A stretch of 18,147 nucleotides of DNA from Candidatus Peregrinibacteria bacterium (GCA_016215735.1 JACRIA010000001.1:1-18147), one strand, 5' to 3'; positions 1-6,385 are shown, numbered from the stretch's first letter. The notes: generated by a model not told the origin, from the sequence alone. Numbers and translations are program-made.

Positions 1-23
1 TCAAAATCTTTTAAATTCGCCAT
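1..23 (-). CDS. korB: 2-oxoacid:ferredoxin oxidoreductase beta subunit, first codons only (partial at window edge)
   Basis: Only the ATG (complement of 21-23) and seven codons, reading MANLKDF, lie in the window; the gene continues off the left edge. The peptide resembles the usual N-terminus of KorB/PorB thiamine-diphosphate subunits, which often begin M-A-x-L-K-D-F before the CPGCG motif. It lies 38 nt downstream of korA on the same strand, the normal order for alpha/gamma followed by beta. The identification rests mainly on this context plus seven residues. Confidence 0.6.
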
Positions 24-38
24 ATAAATAGGGTCAAG

Positions 39-61
39 ACCTAATTGTTAACTGTTTAGGT
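39..61 (-). other. stem-loop in the korA-korB intergenic gap
   Basis: Arms ACCTAA (39-44) and TTAGGT (56-61) enclose an 11-nt loop containing the palindrome GTTAAC. A second small palindrome, GGTCAAGACC (32-41), overlaps it. The stem begins directly after the korA stop codon. It could affect korA/korB expression ratio or mRNA stability; there is no T-run, so it is not a clear terminator. Confidence 0.35.
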
Positions 62-1828
62 TCACGCGCCGTTATCGGGGACAGTTCTCTCCGAGAACCG
101 TCCCCTTATTTGTTTCGCAGTGAACGGCCTTCCGCTGTAATCAAGAATTTTTTGATCCATTTCAATCCCAGTTTTTTCTCTTATTAATGCGCCTAATTGC
201 CCGCTGAAATTTTCTTCAATCAAAACTTTTTTCTTCGCGCCGCTCAAAATTCGCGCAACCTCTTCGCTATGAAATGGACACATATATTTTATTTGCAAAA
301 AATTCGCGCTGATTTTCTCTTCCGCGAGAATTTCGATCAATTCTAATATCGCGCCTTTTGTTGAACCCCACGAAACAAATGTAATATCAGCTTTTTCCGG
401 CCCAATTAATTTCGGCGCAGGGAGTTCAGCTAAAAGCGTTTGCAGTTTCCGCATGCGCTTTTCCATTTTTTGATTTCGATTTTTAATTTCCTCAAAAATA
501 AATCCATAATCATCGTGTTCATCGCTTGTGTAAGTAAACATCCCGCCTTTTTCGCCAACGCGCGGCAAAAAAGAAATCCCATCAGCCTCATCCGCATACC
601 TTGGGAAACGGCCGGAATCATTTTTTGCCATTTTAACCAAATCTTTTTCAAGCAATAATTTTCCGCGGTCAATTTTTAAGCCGTTTGTATCAAACATATC
701 TATACCAGCCTCGCTTTCTGCCAAATATTTATCAGACAAAATAATCACAGGCATCTGATATTTTTCAGCGATATTAAAAGCATCAAAAGTTAGTTTAAAA
801 CATTCATTCAGATCACCAGGCGCAACAACCATTCTTGGAAATTCATCCTGCGAAGAATGCAGCATAAACTGCAAATCACACTGTCCTGTCCGCGTCGGCA
901 AACCTGTCGAAGGCCCCGGTCTTTGCACATTCACAACAACAATTCCAGTTTCATGCATGCCAGCTAAACCAAGCGCTTCAACCATTAACGAAAAACCGCC
1001 GCCGCTCGTCGCAGTCATACTCCGGACGCCAACTTCAGAAGCGCCAATAATATGATTTATAGCTGAAATTTCATCCTCAACGTGCTTTACAACAACACTG
1101 TATTCGCGTGAATGTTCAGCCATAAAATGCAAAATTGAACTCGAAGGTGTCATTGGATATTCAGCGACAAATTTGCATCCGGCTTTAATTGCTCCAATGC
1201 AAAGCGCGTCATTGCCTTGAATAAGCATTCGTTTCGGCGCCCCGCTAATCGCCGTCAATTTATACTCAAATTTCCCCTTATACTTCCCAATAACATAATC
1301 ATAACCAGCCTGTGCAGCCGCAATATTATTATTTACAACTTCATCTCCTTTTTTTGCGAAAGTTTGTTTGAGAGATTCTTTCAAATAATTTAAATCATAA
1401 TCAAGAAGCCCGACGCACGCGCCAATCGCAACAACATTTTTTGCAATAATCCCGCCTCCGTGAGATTTCGCAAGATCCGCAAGCGGCACAGGAAATAAAT
1501 TTATGCCTTTCGGCGTGCGAGCATCCGGCACATCCGCGTTATCAAAAATAATTCCGCCGCCGGACACGATTTCATCTATATGATTGTCAAAAGTTTCTTT
1601 ATTCAAAGCGCAAACCAAATCAACTTCAATCGTATGCGAACTCACAGGTTTTTCACTCACGCGCACTTTATTATAATTATGGCCGCCGCGAATTAACGAC
1701 GGATATTCCGCGTTCGCAAAAGTATAAAGCCCGCCTCTGCACAAAATCAGCGCGAAAGTATGGCCTGCTTTTTCAATACCCTGGCCTGCTTCGCCGCCAA
1801 TTAACCAGCTGAGTTTGTTCGTGATCAT
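62..1828 (-). CDS. korA: 2-oxoacid:acceptor (ferredoxin) oxidoreductase, fused gamma-alpha subunit
   Basis: 588 residues, full length for the fused gamma/alpha form. With KorB it would oxidatively decarboxylate a 2-oxoacid (2-oxoglutarate or similar) with CoA and reduce ferredoxin in the cytoplasm. The gamma domain (about 1-190) opens with the glycine-rich GGEAGQG (about 11-17). The alpha pyrimidine-binding domain follows with YPMTPSS (about 225-231), an acidic VEDEISAIN stretch, TATSGGGF and QRPGPSTGLPTRT. A C-terminal transketolase-type domain contains WGSTKGA. I start at the ATG complementary to 1826-1828 because MITNKLSWLIGG is the normal N-terminus; an upstream TTG at 1864 would add 12 unrelated residues and fall in the promoter. 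The last residues (RGRFSERTVPDNGA) are partly encoded by a palindromic repeat. Exact substrate cannot be told. Confidence 0.93.
   Translation of the reverse strand: MITNKLSWLIGGEAGQGIEKAGHTFALILCRGGLYTFANAEYPSLIRGGHNYNKVRVSEKPVSSHTIEVDLVCALNKETFDNHIDEIVSGGGIIFDNADVPDARTPKGINLFPVPLADLAKSHGGGIIAKNVVAIGACVGLLDYDLNYLKESLKQTFAKKGDEVVNNNIAAAQAGYDYVIGKYKGKFEYKLTAISGAPKRMLIQGNDALCIGAIKAGCKFVAEYPMTPSSSILHFMAEHSREYSVVVKHVEDEISAINHIIGASEVGVRSMTATSGGGFSLMVEALGLAGMHETGIVVVNVQRPGPSTGLPTRTGQCDLQFMLHSSQDEFPRMVVAPGDLNECFKLTFDAFNIAEKYQMPVIILSDKYLAESEAGIDMFDTNGLKIDRGKLLLEKDLVKMAKNDSGRFPRYADEADGISFLPRVGEKGGMFTYTSDEHDDYGFIFEEIKNRNQKMEKRMRKLQTLLAELPAPKLIGPEKADITFVSWGSTKGAILELIEILAEEKISANFLQIKYMCPFHSEEVARILSGAKKKVLIEENFSGQLGALIREKTGIEMDQKILDYSGRPFTAKQIRGRFSERTVPDNGA
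77..105. repeat. GGGGAC-type palindrome inside the 3' end of korA
   Basis: GGGGAC (77-82) pairs with GTCCCC (100-105) and GTTCTC (84-89) with GAGAAC (93-98), with one A/C mismatch and a TCC loop. It lies wholly within coding sequence and encodes part of the korA C-terminus. GGGGACAG boxes also occur at 8285 and 8323. Such elements resemble REP-like sites acted on by REP-associated tyrosine transposases elsewhere; no transposase is present here. Confidence 0.6.
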
Positions 1829-1835
1829 CTCGTAA

Positions 1836-1864
1836 ATTATAAGGAGATGACTTTTTATTCGCAA
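1836..1864 (-). promoter_or_regulatory. korA promoter, leaderless type
   Basis: On the minus strand TTGCGA (complement of 1859-1864) is followed after 17 nt by TATAAT (complement of 1836-1841). Only 7 nt separate the -10 box from the korA ATG, so transcription should begin at or next to the start codon. No Shine-Dalgarno sequence is visible, consistent with a leaderless mRNA. Confidence 0.65.
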
Positions 1865-1971
1865 GCAGCGCTATATATTTTCCTAGAAAATCCGCACAAT
1901 AAGTGATATTATCCATGCGTTCAACACGCGTGGATCCTCTTGTCTAGCTGCGCAATATAAAATAAATCTCT

Positions 1972-2595
1972 ATGAAATTTTTTCTTCCGAAACAAACTGC
2001 TTTTTTCGATTTGCTAGCCGGCATGGGAGAATGTTTAAAAGAAATGGCAGAACTTTTTGTAAAATTCAGCATCGATTTCAATGATTTTGAAAATTATTCC
2101 CGCAAAGCAAAAGAAATCGAGCATAAAGCTGATTCCAAAGCGCATGAAATTATTGATAAGCTTAATAAAACATTCATAACCCCGATTGACCGCGAAGACA
2201 TTTACTTATTAGCGCATGAACTCGACGATATCATAGACATTATCGAAAATGTTATTCACAATATTTACCTTTATGAAATAAGAGAAAAATTCGACGAAAT
2301 AGAAAAATTCGCGCATCTTTTTAAAGAAGCGACCGATGATTTTGGAGAAATTTTGGAATGTCTGGAAAAACAAAAATACGAAGGCCATTTATTAAAAGTT
2401 AAAATCAGAATTCACGAATTGGAAGATCAGGGAGACGAAATTTTCAGCAAAGCAATCACGAAACTTTTCAAAGAAAAATCAGACCCGGTTTTAATTGTAA
2501 AATTAAAAGATATTTTGGAAAATCTTGAAGACTCTATGGATAAAATCCAAAAAGTAGCTGATGTTGTTGAGGGAATTATCGTAAAATCAAGCTAG
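1972..2595 (+). CDS. PhoU-like DUF47 protein, PiT accessory/regulator
   Basis: 207 residues, nearly all helical and rich in E and K, with a repeated acidic pattern (HELDDIIDIIENVIHN; LEDSMDKIQKVADVVE). It opens with the family's characteristic short MKFFLPKQTAFFDLL segment. DUF47 (PhoU_div) proteins are usually encoded immediately before PiT transporters and are thought to modulate phosphate uptake from the cytoplasmic face. Here the transporter starts 4 nt after the stop, so the two are surely co-transcribed. A TAAAAT at 1958-1963 ends 8 nt before the ATG and may be a leaderless-type -10 box, but I see no good -35. Confidence 0.9.
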   Translation: MKFFLPKQTAFFDLLAGMGECLKEMAELFVKFSIDFNDFENYSRKAKEIEHKADSKAHEIIDKLNKTFITPIDREDIYLLAHELDDIIDIIENVIHNIYLYEIREKFDEIEKFAHLFKEATDDFGEILECLEKQKYEGHLLKVKIRIHELEDQGDEIFSKAITKLFKEKSDPVLIVKLKDILENLEDSMDKIQKVADVVEGIIVKSS

Positions 2596-2599
2596 AAAT

Positions 2600-3604
2600 A
2601 TGGATAGCCTGCCTTTTGTTATTTTAATTATTTTCATTGCCCTAATTTTCGATTTCACGAACGGAGTTCACGATGCGGCAAATTCCATAGCGACAATAGT
2701 TTCGACAAGGGTTTTGAGTCCGAGACAGGCTGTTGCTTGGGCAGCGTTTTTTAATTTTATCGCTTTTCTTATTTTTGGGACCTTGGTCGCGAAAACAATT
2801 GGAAGCGGTTTGATTGATATAAATATTGTGACACCGGTAGTTGTTTTGGCAGGACTTCTTAGCGCAATATTATGGAATCTTTTCACGTGGTATCTTGGGC
2901 TTCCGACAAGTTCATCGCACGCGCTGATCGGCGGCTATGCAGGCGCAGCTATTGCTAAAGCAGGGTTCGGCGTAATTATCGCGCACGGCTGGATAAAAAC
3001 TTTATTATTCATTGTTGTCGGCCCTTTAATCGGCCTTGTATTAGGCGAAATTTTAATCATCATAGCTATTTGGATAATATATAAAAAAAATTTTCCGCCT
3101 AATTCCGTAAATAAATGGTCGCGCAGGCTGCAATTATTTTCCGCGGCTTTATACAGTTTAGGGCATGGTGGAAATGATGCGCAAAAAACAATGGGCATTA
3201 TCGCAAGCCTGCTTTTTTCAGCCGGCTTGATCAATTCGTTCCATATACCGTTTTGGGTTGTTCTTAGCGCTCACGCAGCAATCGCGTTTGGAACACTCAC
3301 TGGCGGGTGGAGAATTGTTAAAACAATGGGCCAAAAAATCACAAAACTGCGTCCCATAGACGGAGTATGCGCGGAAACAGCAAGCGCTGTGAGTATCTTT
3401 ACTGCGACTTTTCTTGGAGTACCTGTTTCGACAACACACGTTATCACAGGTGCGATTTCAGGTGTTGGCATGGTCAAAGGGCTTTCTGCTGTTAAATGGG
3501 ACGTGACGCTTCGGATTGTTTGGGCATGGATATTCACAATACCCGCGGCAGGAATTGTCGGGGCGCTTACTTATTTTATTTTCAAAATCACTTCTATCGC
3601 ATAA
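2600..3604 (+). CDS. pit: inorganic phosphate transporter, PiT family
   Basis: 334 residues, a polytopic inner-membrane protein with about ten hydrophobic segments, expected to import phosphate by cation symport. It has both halves of the PiT internal duplication: FTNGVHDAANSIAT (about 19-32) and GHGGNDAQKTMG (about 188-199), plus the paired re-entrant signatures GLPTSSSHALIGG (about 100-112) and GVPVSTTHVITGA (about 273-285). It follows the DUF47 gene after 4 nt. Its 3' end overlaps the convergent cobalamin adenosyltransferase gene by 11 bp. Length is on the short side for bacterial PiT proteins, but both signature copies are intact. Confidence 0.95.
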   Translation: MDSLPFVILIIFIALIFDFTNGVHDAANSIATIVSTRVLSPRQAVAWAAFFNFIAFLIFGTLVAKTIGSGLIDINIVTPVVVLAGLLSAILWNLFTWYLGLPTSSSHALIGGYAGAAIAKAGFGVIIAHGWIKTLLFIVVGPLIGLVLGEILIIIAIWIIYKKNFPPNSVNKWSRRLQLFSAALYSLGHGGNDAQKTMGIIASLLFSAGLINSFHIPFWVVLSAHAAIAFGTLTGGWRIVKTMGQKITKLRPIDGVCAETASAVSIFTATFLGVPVSTTHVITGAISGVGMVKGLSAVKWDVTLRIVWAWIFTIPAAGIVGALTYFIFKITSIA

Positions 3605-4115
3605 TGCGTTCAGATTTTTTAGCGCAGTTATTTGCGAATCTTGCCAGCAAAAAAAGCGCGTCGCTTAGTCTATTCAAATAAGGCAATAAATTTTTATCTT
3701 TACAGAATCTTTCAGCTTGCCGGCAAATAGTCCGACACACATGTAGATTCGCGCTGATTTTTGTCCCGCCCGGTAAAATGAAATTTTTTAGCTCTGGCAA
3801 TTTTTTTTCAAGCCGCTCTATCGTGTGTTCCAGATAAACAACATTCTTCTTCCCAATCCGCTTTTTCGCGCTTGCCCCGCCTTGGCCGGCGCCAGCAATC
3901 TGTCCTGCCATCACAAAAATATCCTTTTGCACTTGTCCGCAAAAATTTTTAATAAAAGAATTTCGGCTTAAAACAACCACTTCTCCCAATCGGCTGCTTA
4001 ATTCATCCAAATCCCCAATAAAATGAATTACAGCAGAATTTTTTGCTACAATTTTCCCGCCAAATAATTTTGTGAAGCCCTTATCGCCGAATTTAGTTGA
4101 GATTTTCACAGTCAT
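3594..4115 (-). CDS. corrinoid adenosyltransferase, PduO/MMAB type
   Basis: 173 residues, near the usual length. The enzyme transfers the adenosyl group of ATP to cob(I)alamin, giving coenzyme B12. Visible motifs: the N-terminal ATP loop GDKGFTKLFGG (10-20), DELSSRLG (37-44, where family members often have DELN), LPGG (114-117), CRTICRQAER (127-136) and YLNRLSDALFLLAR (146-159). The ATG is preceded by a good AGAGGA ribosome site 6 nt upstream. It diverges from the NifU-like gene with only 16 nt between the starts, and converges on pit with an 11-bp overlap. No corrin synthesis gene is nearby, so the substrate is probably scavenged. Confidence 0.9.
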   Translation of the reverse strand: MTVKISTKFGDKGFTKLFGGKIVAKNSAVIHFIGDLDELSSRLGEVVVLSRNSFIKNFCGQVQKDIFVMAGQIAGAGQGGASAKKRIGKKNVVYLEHTIERLEKKLPELKNFILPGGTKISANLHVCRTICRQAERFCKDKNLLPYLNRLSDALFLLARFANNCAKKSERIMR

Positions 4116-4121
4116 AATTTA

Positions 4122-4127
4122 TCCTCT
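4122..4127 (-). promoter_or_regulatory. Shine-Dalgarno site of the adenosyltransferase gene
   Basis: Minus-strand AGAGGA lies 6 nt upstream of the ATG at 4115. It supports that start and is one of the few canonical ribosome-binding sites in the window. Confidence 0.55.
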
Positions 4128-4131
4128 TAGC

Positions 4132-4440
4132 ATGAAACGCGCAACAAAATTATCCACACTCAAAAAACCTACCACCCCGCTTTTAAAAAAACTCCAAAAG
4201 TTTTTTGATAAAAAAATTCGCCCAATATTGCAGACTGACAACGGCGACATCGAAATTATCAGTTTAAAAGGCAAAATTCTAACAGTTCGCCTCATTGGCG
4301 TATGCGGATCATGTCCATACGGCCTCATGACATTGCAATATGGAGTCCAAGCAAATATCAACGAAGCTTTCCCAAAAGAAAAAATTGTAGTCCAGCTCGC
4401 GAGTTGCTATAATAAACCCCGTGGAACAATTAAAAAATAA
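4132..4440 (+). CDS. NifU C-terminal-domain-like Fe-S scaffold protein
   Basis: 102 residues from the ATG at 4132. The core IRPILQTDNGDIEIISLKG (about 29-47), followed by VRLIGVCGSCPYGLMTLQYG, is the NifU_C/Nfu domain, with the C58-x-x-C61 pair that binds a [4Fe-4S] cluster for delivery to apo-proteins. An upstream in-frame ATG at 4072 would run through the divergent gene and add 20 unrelated residues, so I reject it. The first 20 residues are basic and not part of the domain. The 3' end overlaps the next gene by 20 nt. The Fe-S enzymes in this window (KorAB, radical SAM protein) are plausible clients, but that is inference. Confidence 0.88.
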   Translation: MKRATKLSTLKKPTTPLLKKLQKFFDKKIRPILQTDNGDIEIISLKGKILTVRLIGVCGSCPYGLMTLQYGVQANINEAFPKEKIVVQLASCYNKPRGTIKK

Positions 4441-4732
4441 AGAGGTCGGAAGCAAAACCCCCGGCCCGCTCGATAAACTTTCACGTTCAGTTGATAATCT
4501 AGTTTATACAGTCGCCAATTTCAGCGACAACAAACCGTGGAAAGCTTTTCGCATCGCGATTTTGAAAGGAATTGCTTTTGGTTTTGGAAGCATACTTGGC
4601 GCCACAGTCGTTGTCGCGATTTTTGTTTACATTTTGGGTAAAATCAAATTCGTTCCGCTCATCGGCGATTTTGTGCAGAACCTTCTTGAATACATGAAAG
4701 CAGCGGGTATCGGCAAAACAATTACGGGTTGA
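4421..4732 (+). CDS. small membrane protein, DUF5665-like
   Basis: 103 residues from a GTG start inside the NifU-like gene; no later in-frame ATG would leave the protein intact. A polar N-terminus (1-40) is followed by one long hydrophobic segment (about 51-73, FGFGSILGATVVVAIFVYIL), then KFVPLIGDFVQNLLEYMK. The pattern of a glycine-rich helix followed by a V-P-x-I-G-x-F motif resembles DUF5665, whose function is unknown. The DUF assignment is from memory of the pattern. The stop overlaps the convergent DUF192 gene by 11 bp. Confidence 0.75.
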   Translation: MEQLKNKEVGSKTPGPLDKLSRSVDNLVYTVANFSDNKPWKAFRIAILKGIAFGFGSILGATVVVAIFVYILGKIKFVPLIGDFVQNLLEYMKAAGIGKTITG

Positions 4733-5186
4733 TCTCGACTGCGTCGCCAGATTGAATCCCGTGAGCCGCGCTTCCCCCGCCAGCAATTTCTATAACGTAT
4801 TTTGCCGGTTCTTTTGACAAATAATTTTCGCATGGATCTTTTTTGCAGAGAGGCGCGTTTTCAACAATATTTATCACGCGCTTATCCGCAGAAATGAAAA
4901 TTATATCGAGCGGAATCAACACATTTTTCATCCAAAACGCGCGAAGCGCATCTTCCTTGAAGATAAAAAGCATACCCTTATCAGATTCGAGTTTTTCTCG
5001 ACCCATAAGCCCTTTTTGGATTGCCGCGTCCGTATCCGCAATTTCAACAGAAATTTTATAATCGCCATTTTGAGTATGAAAAATAACTTGTCTATTCGTT
5101 GAACAGCCGCTGAATAAAAGAAAAACCGCAAGAATTAAAATGATTTTTTTCACAAAATTTAGAAAACGCACTGCTGGTTTAGTCAT
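4722..5186 (-). CDS. DUF192 lipoprotein
   Basis: 154 residues. A basic N-terminus and hydrophobic stretch (14-25) lead to a lipobox-like FSGC, with Cys28 as the probable lipidated residue, so the protein should be anchored outside the cytoplasmic membrane. The rest is a complete DUF192 domain: GLMGREKL, GMLFIF, FWMKNVLIPLDIIFI and a closing VIEIAGGGSAAHGIQSGD. The biochemical role of DUF192 is not established. The paired cysteines in CKKDPC (after position 90) are not a universal family feature that I know of. The start lies just downstream of the tRNA-Asp terminator on the same strand; no separate promoter is obvious, so read-through from the tRNA is possible. Confidence 0.9.
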   Translation of the reverse strand: MTKPAVRFLNFVKKIILILAVFLLFSGCSTNRQVIFHTQNGDYKISVEIADTDAAIQKGLMGREKLESDKGMLFIFKEDALRAFWMKNVLIPLDIIFISADKRVINIVENAPLCKKDPCENYLSKEPAKYVIEIAGGGSAAHGIQSGDAVEINP

Positions 5187-5196
5187 TTAAAATTTG

Positions 5197-5217
5197 AAAA
5201 TTGCGCGCTCCGCGCGC
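5197..5217 (-). terminator. intrinsic terminator of tRNA-Asp
   Basis: On the minus strand, 4 nt after the encoded CCA, a pure G/C stem (GCGCGC, loop GGA, GCGCGC; 5203-5217) is followed by AATTTT. It lies between the tRNA and the DUF192 start. The T-run is short, so termination may be partial. Confidence 0.55.
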
Positions 5218-5221
5218 GTAC

Positions 5222-5300
5222 TGGCGGGGCCGACGGGATTTGGACCCGCGATCTCCACAGTGACAGTGTGGCGCTTTAAACCGGGCTAAGCTACGACCCC
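5222..5300 (-). tRNA. tRNA-Asp, anticodon GTC, CCA encoded
   Basis: Full cloverleaf on the minus strand: acceptor GGGGTCG/CGGCCCC (one T-G pair), D-stem GCTT/AAGC, anticodon stem CCACA/TGTGG around loop CTGTCAC (anticodon complement of 5262-5264), T-arm GCGGG-TCCAAAT-CCCGT. The discriminator is G, as expected for aspartate, and CCA is genome-encoded (complement of 5222-5224). The T-loop begins TCC instead of the usual TTC, an unusual change at the T54-T55 region. Confidence 0.95.
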
Positions 5301-5309
5301 ACAAACTTA

Positions 5310-5338
5310 AAGATAGAATAAAACAGGAACAGAGGCAA
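5310..5338 (-). promoter_or_regulatory. putative tRNA-Asp promoter
   Basis: Minus-strand TTGCCT (complement of 5333-5338), 17-nt spacer, TATCTT (complement of 5310-5315). Predicted transcription start is within a few bases of the tRNA 5' end at 5300. Confidence 0.4.
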
Positions 5339-5366
5339 ATTTTTCTACCCCCATCCCCAGTCCCGC

Positions 5367-5381
5367 CTGCCTCCGTCCCCA
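5367..5381 (-). repeat. 15-bp GGGGAYGGAGGCAG repeat, copy 1
   Basis: Plus strand CTGCCTCCGTCCCCA. It matches 8939-8953 at 14 of 15 positions (G to A at the ninth). Both copies lie shortly upstream of a gene. The minus-strand reading begins TGGGGACGG, so it may belong to the same GGGGAC family as the elements at 77 and 8281. The surrounding 5347-5380 is an unusual C-rich tract. Confidence 0.4.
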
Positions 5382-5387
5382 AAAACC

Positions 5388-5416
5388 TTGTTTTTTGCCC
5401 TATTTTATGCTATAAT
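5388..5416 (+). promoter_or_regulatory. strong extended -10 promoter of the ORF at 5444
   Basis: TTGTTT (5388-5393), exactly 17 nt, then TATAAT (5411-5416) preceded by the extended -10 element TGC. Start of transcription is expected near 5423, leaving a leader of about 20 nt before the ATG at 5444. Confidence 0.75.
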
Positions 5417-5443
5417 TTATAAAACTAAATAACAAAAATCTTT

Positions 5444-5836
5444 ATGGCAGACCCAGCAAAAAATCTTGCGCAAACTCCCGAATTACCCGAAGCTAAAACC
5501 GAAAAACCAGAGGCGGAATTGCCGCAAGCCCCAGAAGTCAAAGAATTAACAGAAGGTACAAAAGAAAAAGCCCTCAAAGTTATTCAAGACAGCGAAAAAA
5601 AAGCTGAAGCCGCGAAAACAGCTGCAGAAACCGCGCAAACCGAATCAGAAAAGACAAAAGAACAGACAGCACCTGCAGTGCAAGACATTCAAGCAACTAC
5701 AGTCGCAAAAGCCGCAGATGTTGTTCCTACGCCAGCCGCACAACCAGAAGCCCCAAGAAAAAAAGGCCTTTGGAACTGGCTTAAAGGCGGATTCTTAAGT
5801 TTTTGGAGATTATTCACGGGCGCCAAAAAAGAATAA
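5444..5836 (+). CDS. hypothetical A/E/K/P-rich protein with C-terminal aromatic amphipathic helix
   Basis: 130 residues, not recognised. Residues 1-103 are low-complexity, charged and alanine/proline-rich, with a probable helical stretch around KEKALKVIQDSEKKAEAAKTA. The last 25 residues change abruptly to RKKGLWNWLKGGF and LSFWRLFTGAKKE: three Trp, four Phe and flanking lysines, which would form a membrane-interface amphipathic helix. There is no signal peptide or full transmembrane segment. A strong promoter directly upstream suggests it is well expressed. A peripheral membrane-binding or anchoring role is conceivable, but function is unknown. Confidence 0.7.
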   Translation: MADPAKNLAQTPELPEAKTEKPEAELPQAPEVKELTEGTKEKALKVIQDSEKKAEAAKTAAETAQTESEKTKEQTAPAVQDIQATTVAKAADVVPTPAAQPEAPRKKGLWNWLKGGFLSFWRLFTGAKKE

Positions 5837-5871
5837 CACCGCGCCGCGAGCCAACACATTTTAATCTAGAC

Positions 5872-5900
5872 TTGCCAAAACAGGAAAAGATAGGTAAAAT
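5872..5900 (+). promoter_or_regulatory. promoter of the ORF at 6035
   Basis: TTGCCA (5872-5877), 17-nt spacer, TAAAAT (5895-5900). Transcription would begin near 5907, just before the first hairpin repeat at 5911, giving a leader of about 128 nt made almost entirely of palindromic repeats. Confidence 0.6.
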
Positions 5901-5910
5901 TCTTTTCTAC

Positions 5911-5940
5911 ACGCCGTCCGCCTGAGGCGGACACAGGCGT
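5911..5940 (+). repeat. 30-nt ACA-bulge hairpin element, copy A1
   Basis: Outer arms ACGCC (5911-5915)/GGCGT (5936-5940); inner arms GTCCGCC (5916-5922)/GGCGGAC (5926-5932); loop TGA; unpaired ACA (5933-5935) on the 3' side. The same design occurs at 5962 and 10416 with different but complementary arms. Confidence 0.8.
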
Positions 5941-5961
5941 TATAAAATAAATCCGCCGCAC

Positions 5962-5991
5962 AGACCGTTCGCCGCAGGCGAACACAGGTCT
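5962..5991 (+). repeat. 30-nt ACA-bulge hairpin element, copy A2
   Basis: Outer arms AGACC (5962-5966)/GGTCT (5987-5991); inner arms GTTCGCC (5967-5973)/GGCGAAC (5977-5983); loop GCA; bulge ACA (5984-5986). Outer and inner arms both differ from copy A1 by paired changes. Confidence 0.8.
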
Positions 5992-6003
5992 ATAGAAATA
6001 AGC

Positions 6004-6018
6004 TGTCGCGAAGCGACA
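6004..6018 (+). repeat. short hairpin within the leader of the ORF at 6035
   Basis: Perfect TGTCGC/GCGACA stem of 6 bp with a GAA loop, at the right end of the nested insert. It lacks the outer stem of the 30-nt elements. Confidence 0.6.
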
Positions 6019-6034
6019 CCGCAGGCGGAAACCT

Positions 6035-6385
6035 ATGAGCGAAAAACCCAAACAGCAAAGCATTCTTGATAAAATCGAGAAACACAGCATGCTTCCCGCA
6101 TTTTTATTAGCAGTCGCATTTACAATTTTTATGTTTCTACGCGATAACCAAGAGAAAAAAGAAATTTGCGAAAATATTTTGAATCAACAATTTGTGTTAA
6201 ATAATACCAAAAAAATATTAAAAACCATGAATGCGGAAAATCTGGCTGATTTAACAGTAGAAAAAATTATTTTAGAGTGCAAAAGGCAATTTAAAGATAA
6301 AAACACTCTTTTGGATAAAGCAAAAGAACAGGCGCAAAAAGGCAGTTTCATGGCTAAAGAAATACTAAAAAATTCCTCGCCGTGA
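6035..6385 (+). CDS. hypothetical single-pass membrane protein
   Basis: 116 residues, not recognised. A cytoplasmic polar N-terminus (1-18) is followed by one hydrophobic helix (about 20-35, LPAFLLAVAFTIFMFL), then a charged helical region with two cysteines (CENILNQQF; ILECKRQF). The ATG comes directly after the GGCGGAAACCT end of the hairpin repeat, so its ribosome access may be limited by that structure. No Shine-Dalgarno is present. Its TGA stop doubles as the TGn of the extended -10 promoter of the next operon. Confidence 0.65.
   Translation: MSEKPKQQSILDKIEKHSMLPAFLLAVAFTIFMFLRDNQEKKEICENILNQQFVLNNTKKILKTMNAENLADLTVEKIILECKRQFKDKNTLLDKAKEQAQKGSFMAKEILKNSSP

Larger units (their letters stand above)
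5952..6036 (+). repeat. interrupted 22-nt hairpin repeat with nested insert
   Basis: TCCGCC (5952-5957) and GGCGGA (6024-6029) are the arms of a repeat found uninterrupted at 10460-10481. Here they are separated by an insert (5961-6018) containing one 30-nt ACA-bulge element and a TGTCGC-GAA-GCGACA hairpin. The pentamer CCGCA is present on both sides (5956-5960 and 6019-6023), like a target-site duplication. In RNA the outer arms could still pair, enclosing two hairpins and ending 5 nt before the ATG at 6035. Confidence 0.65.

Noticed and set aside
1829..1864. Upstream TTG start for korA adding 12 residues
   Set aside because: The extension covers the promoter (TTGCGA and TATAAT) and the family N-terminus begins at the ATG at 1828.
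1913..1942. Hairpin CCATGCG/CGCGTGG and a 10-codon ORF before the DUF47 gene
   Set aside because: One mismatch in a 7-bp stem and an ORF too short to judge; no T-run and no relation to the other repeats.
5911..6029. CRISPR array
   Set aside because: The repeats are palindromic, of varying sequence and irregularly spaced, with no spacers of uniform length and no cas genes.
5866..6090. Minus-strand frame across the hairpin leader
   Set aside because: It is a translation of the palindromic repeats, with no independent support.
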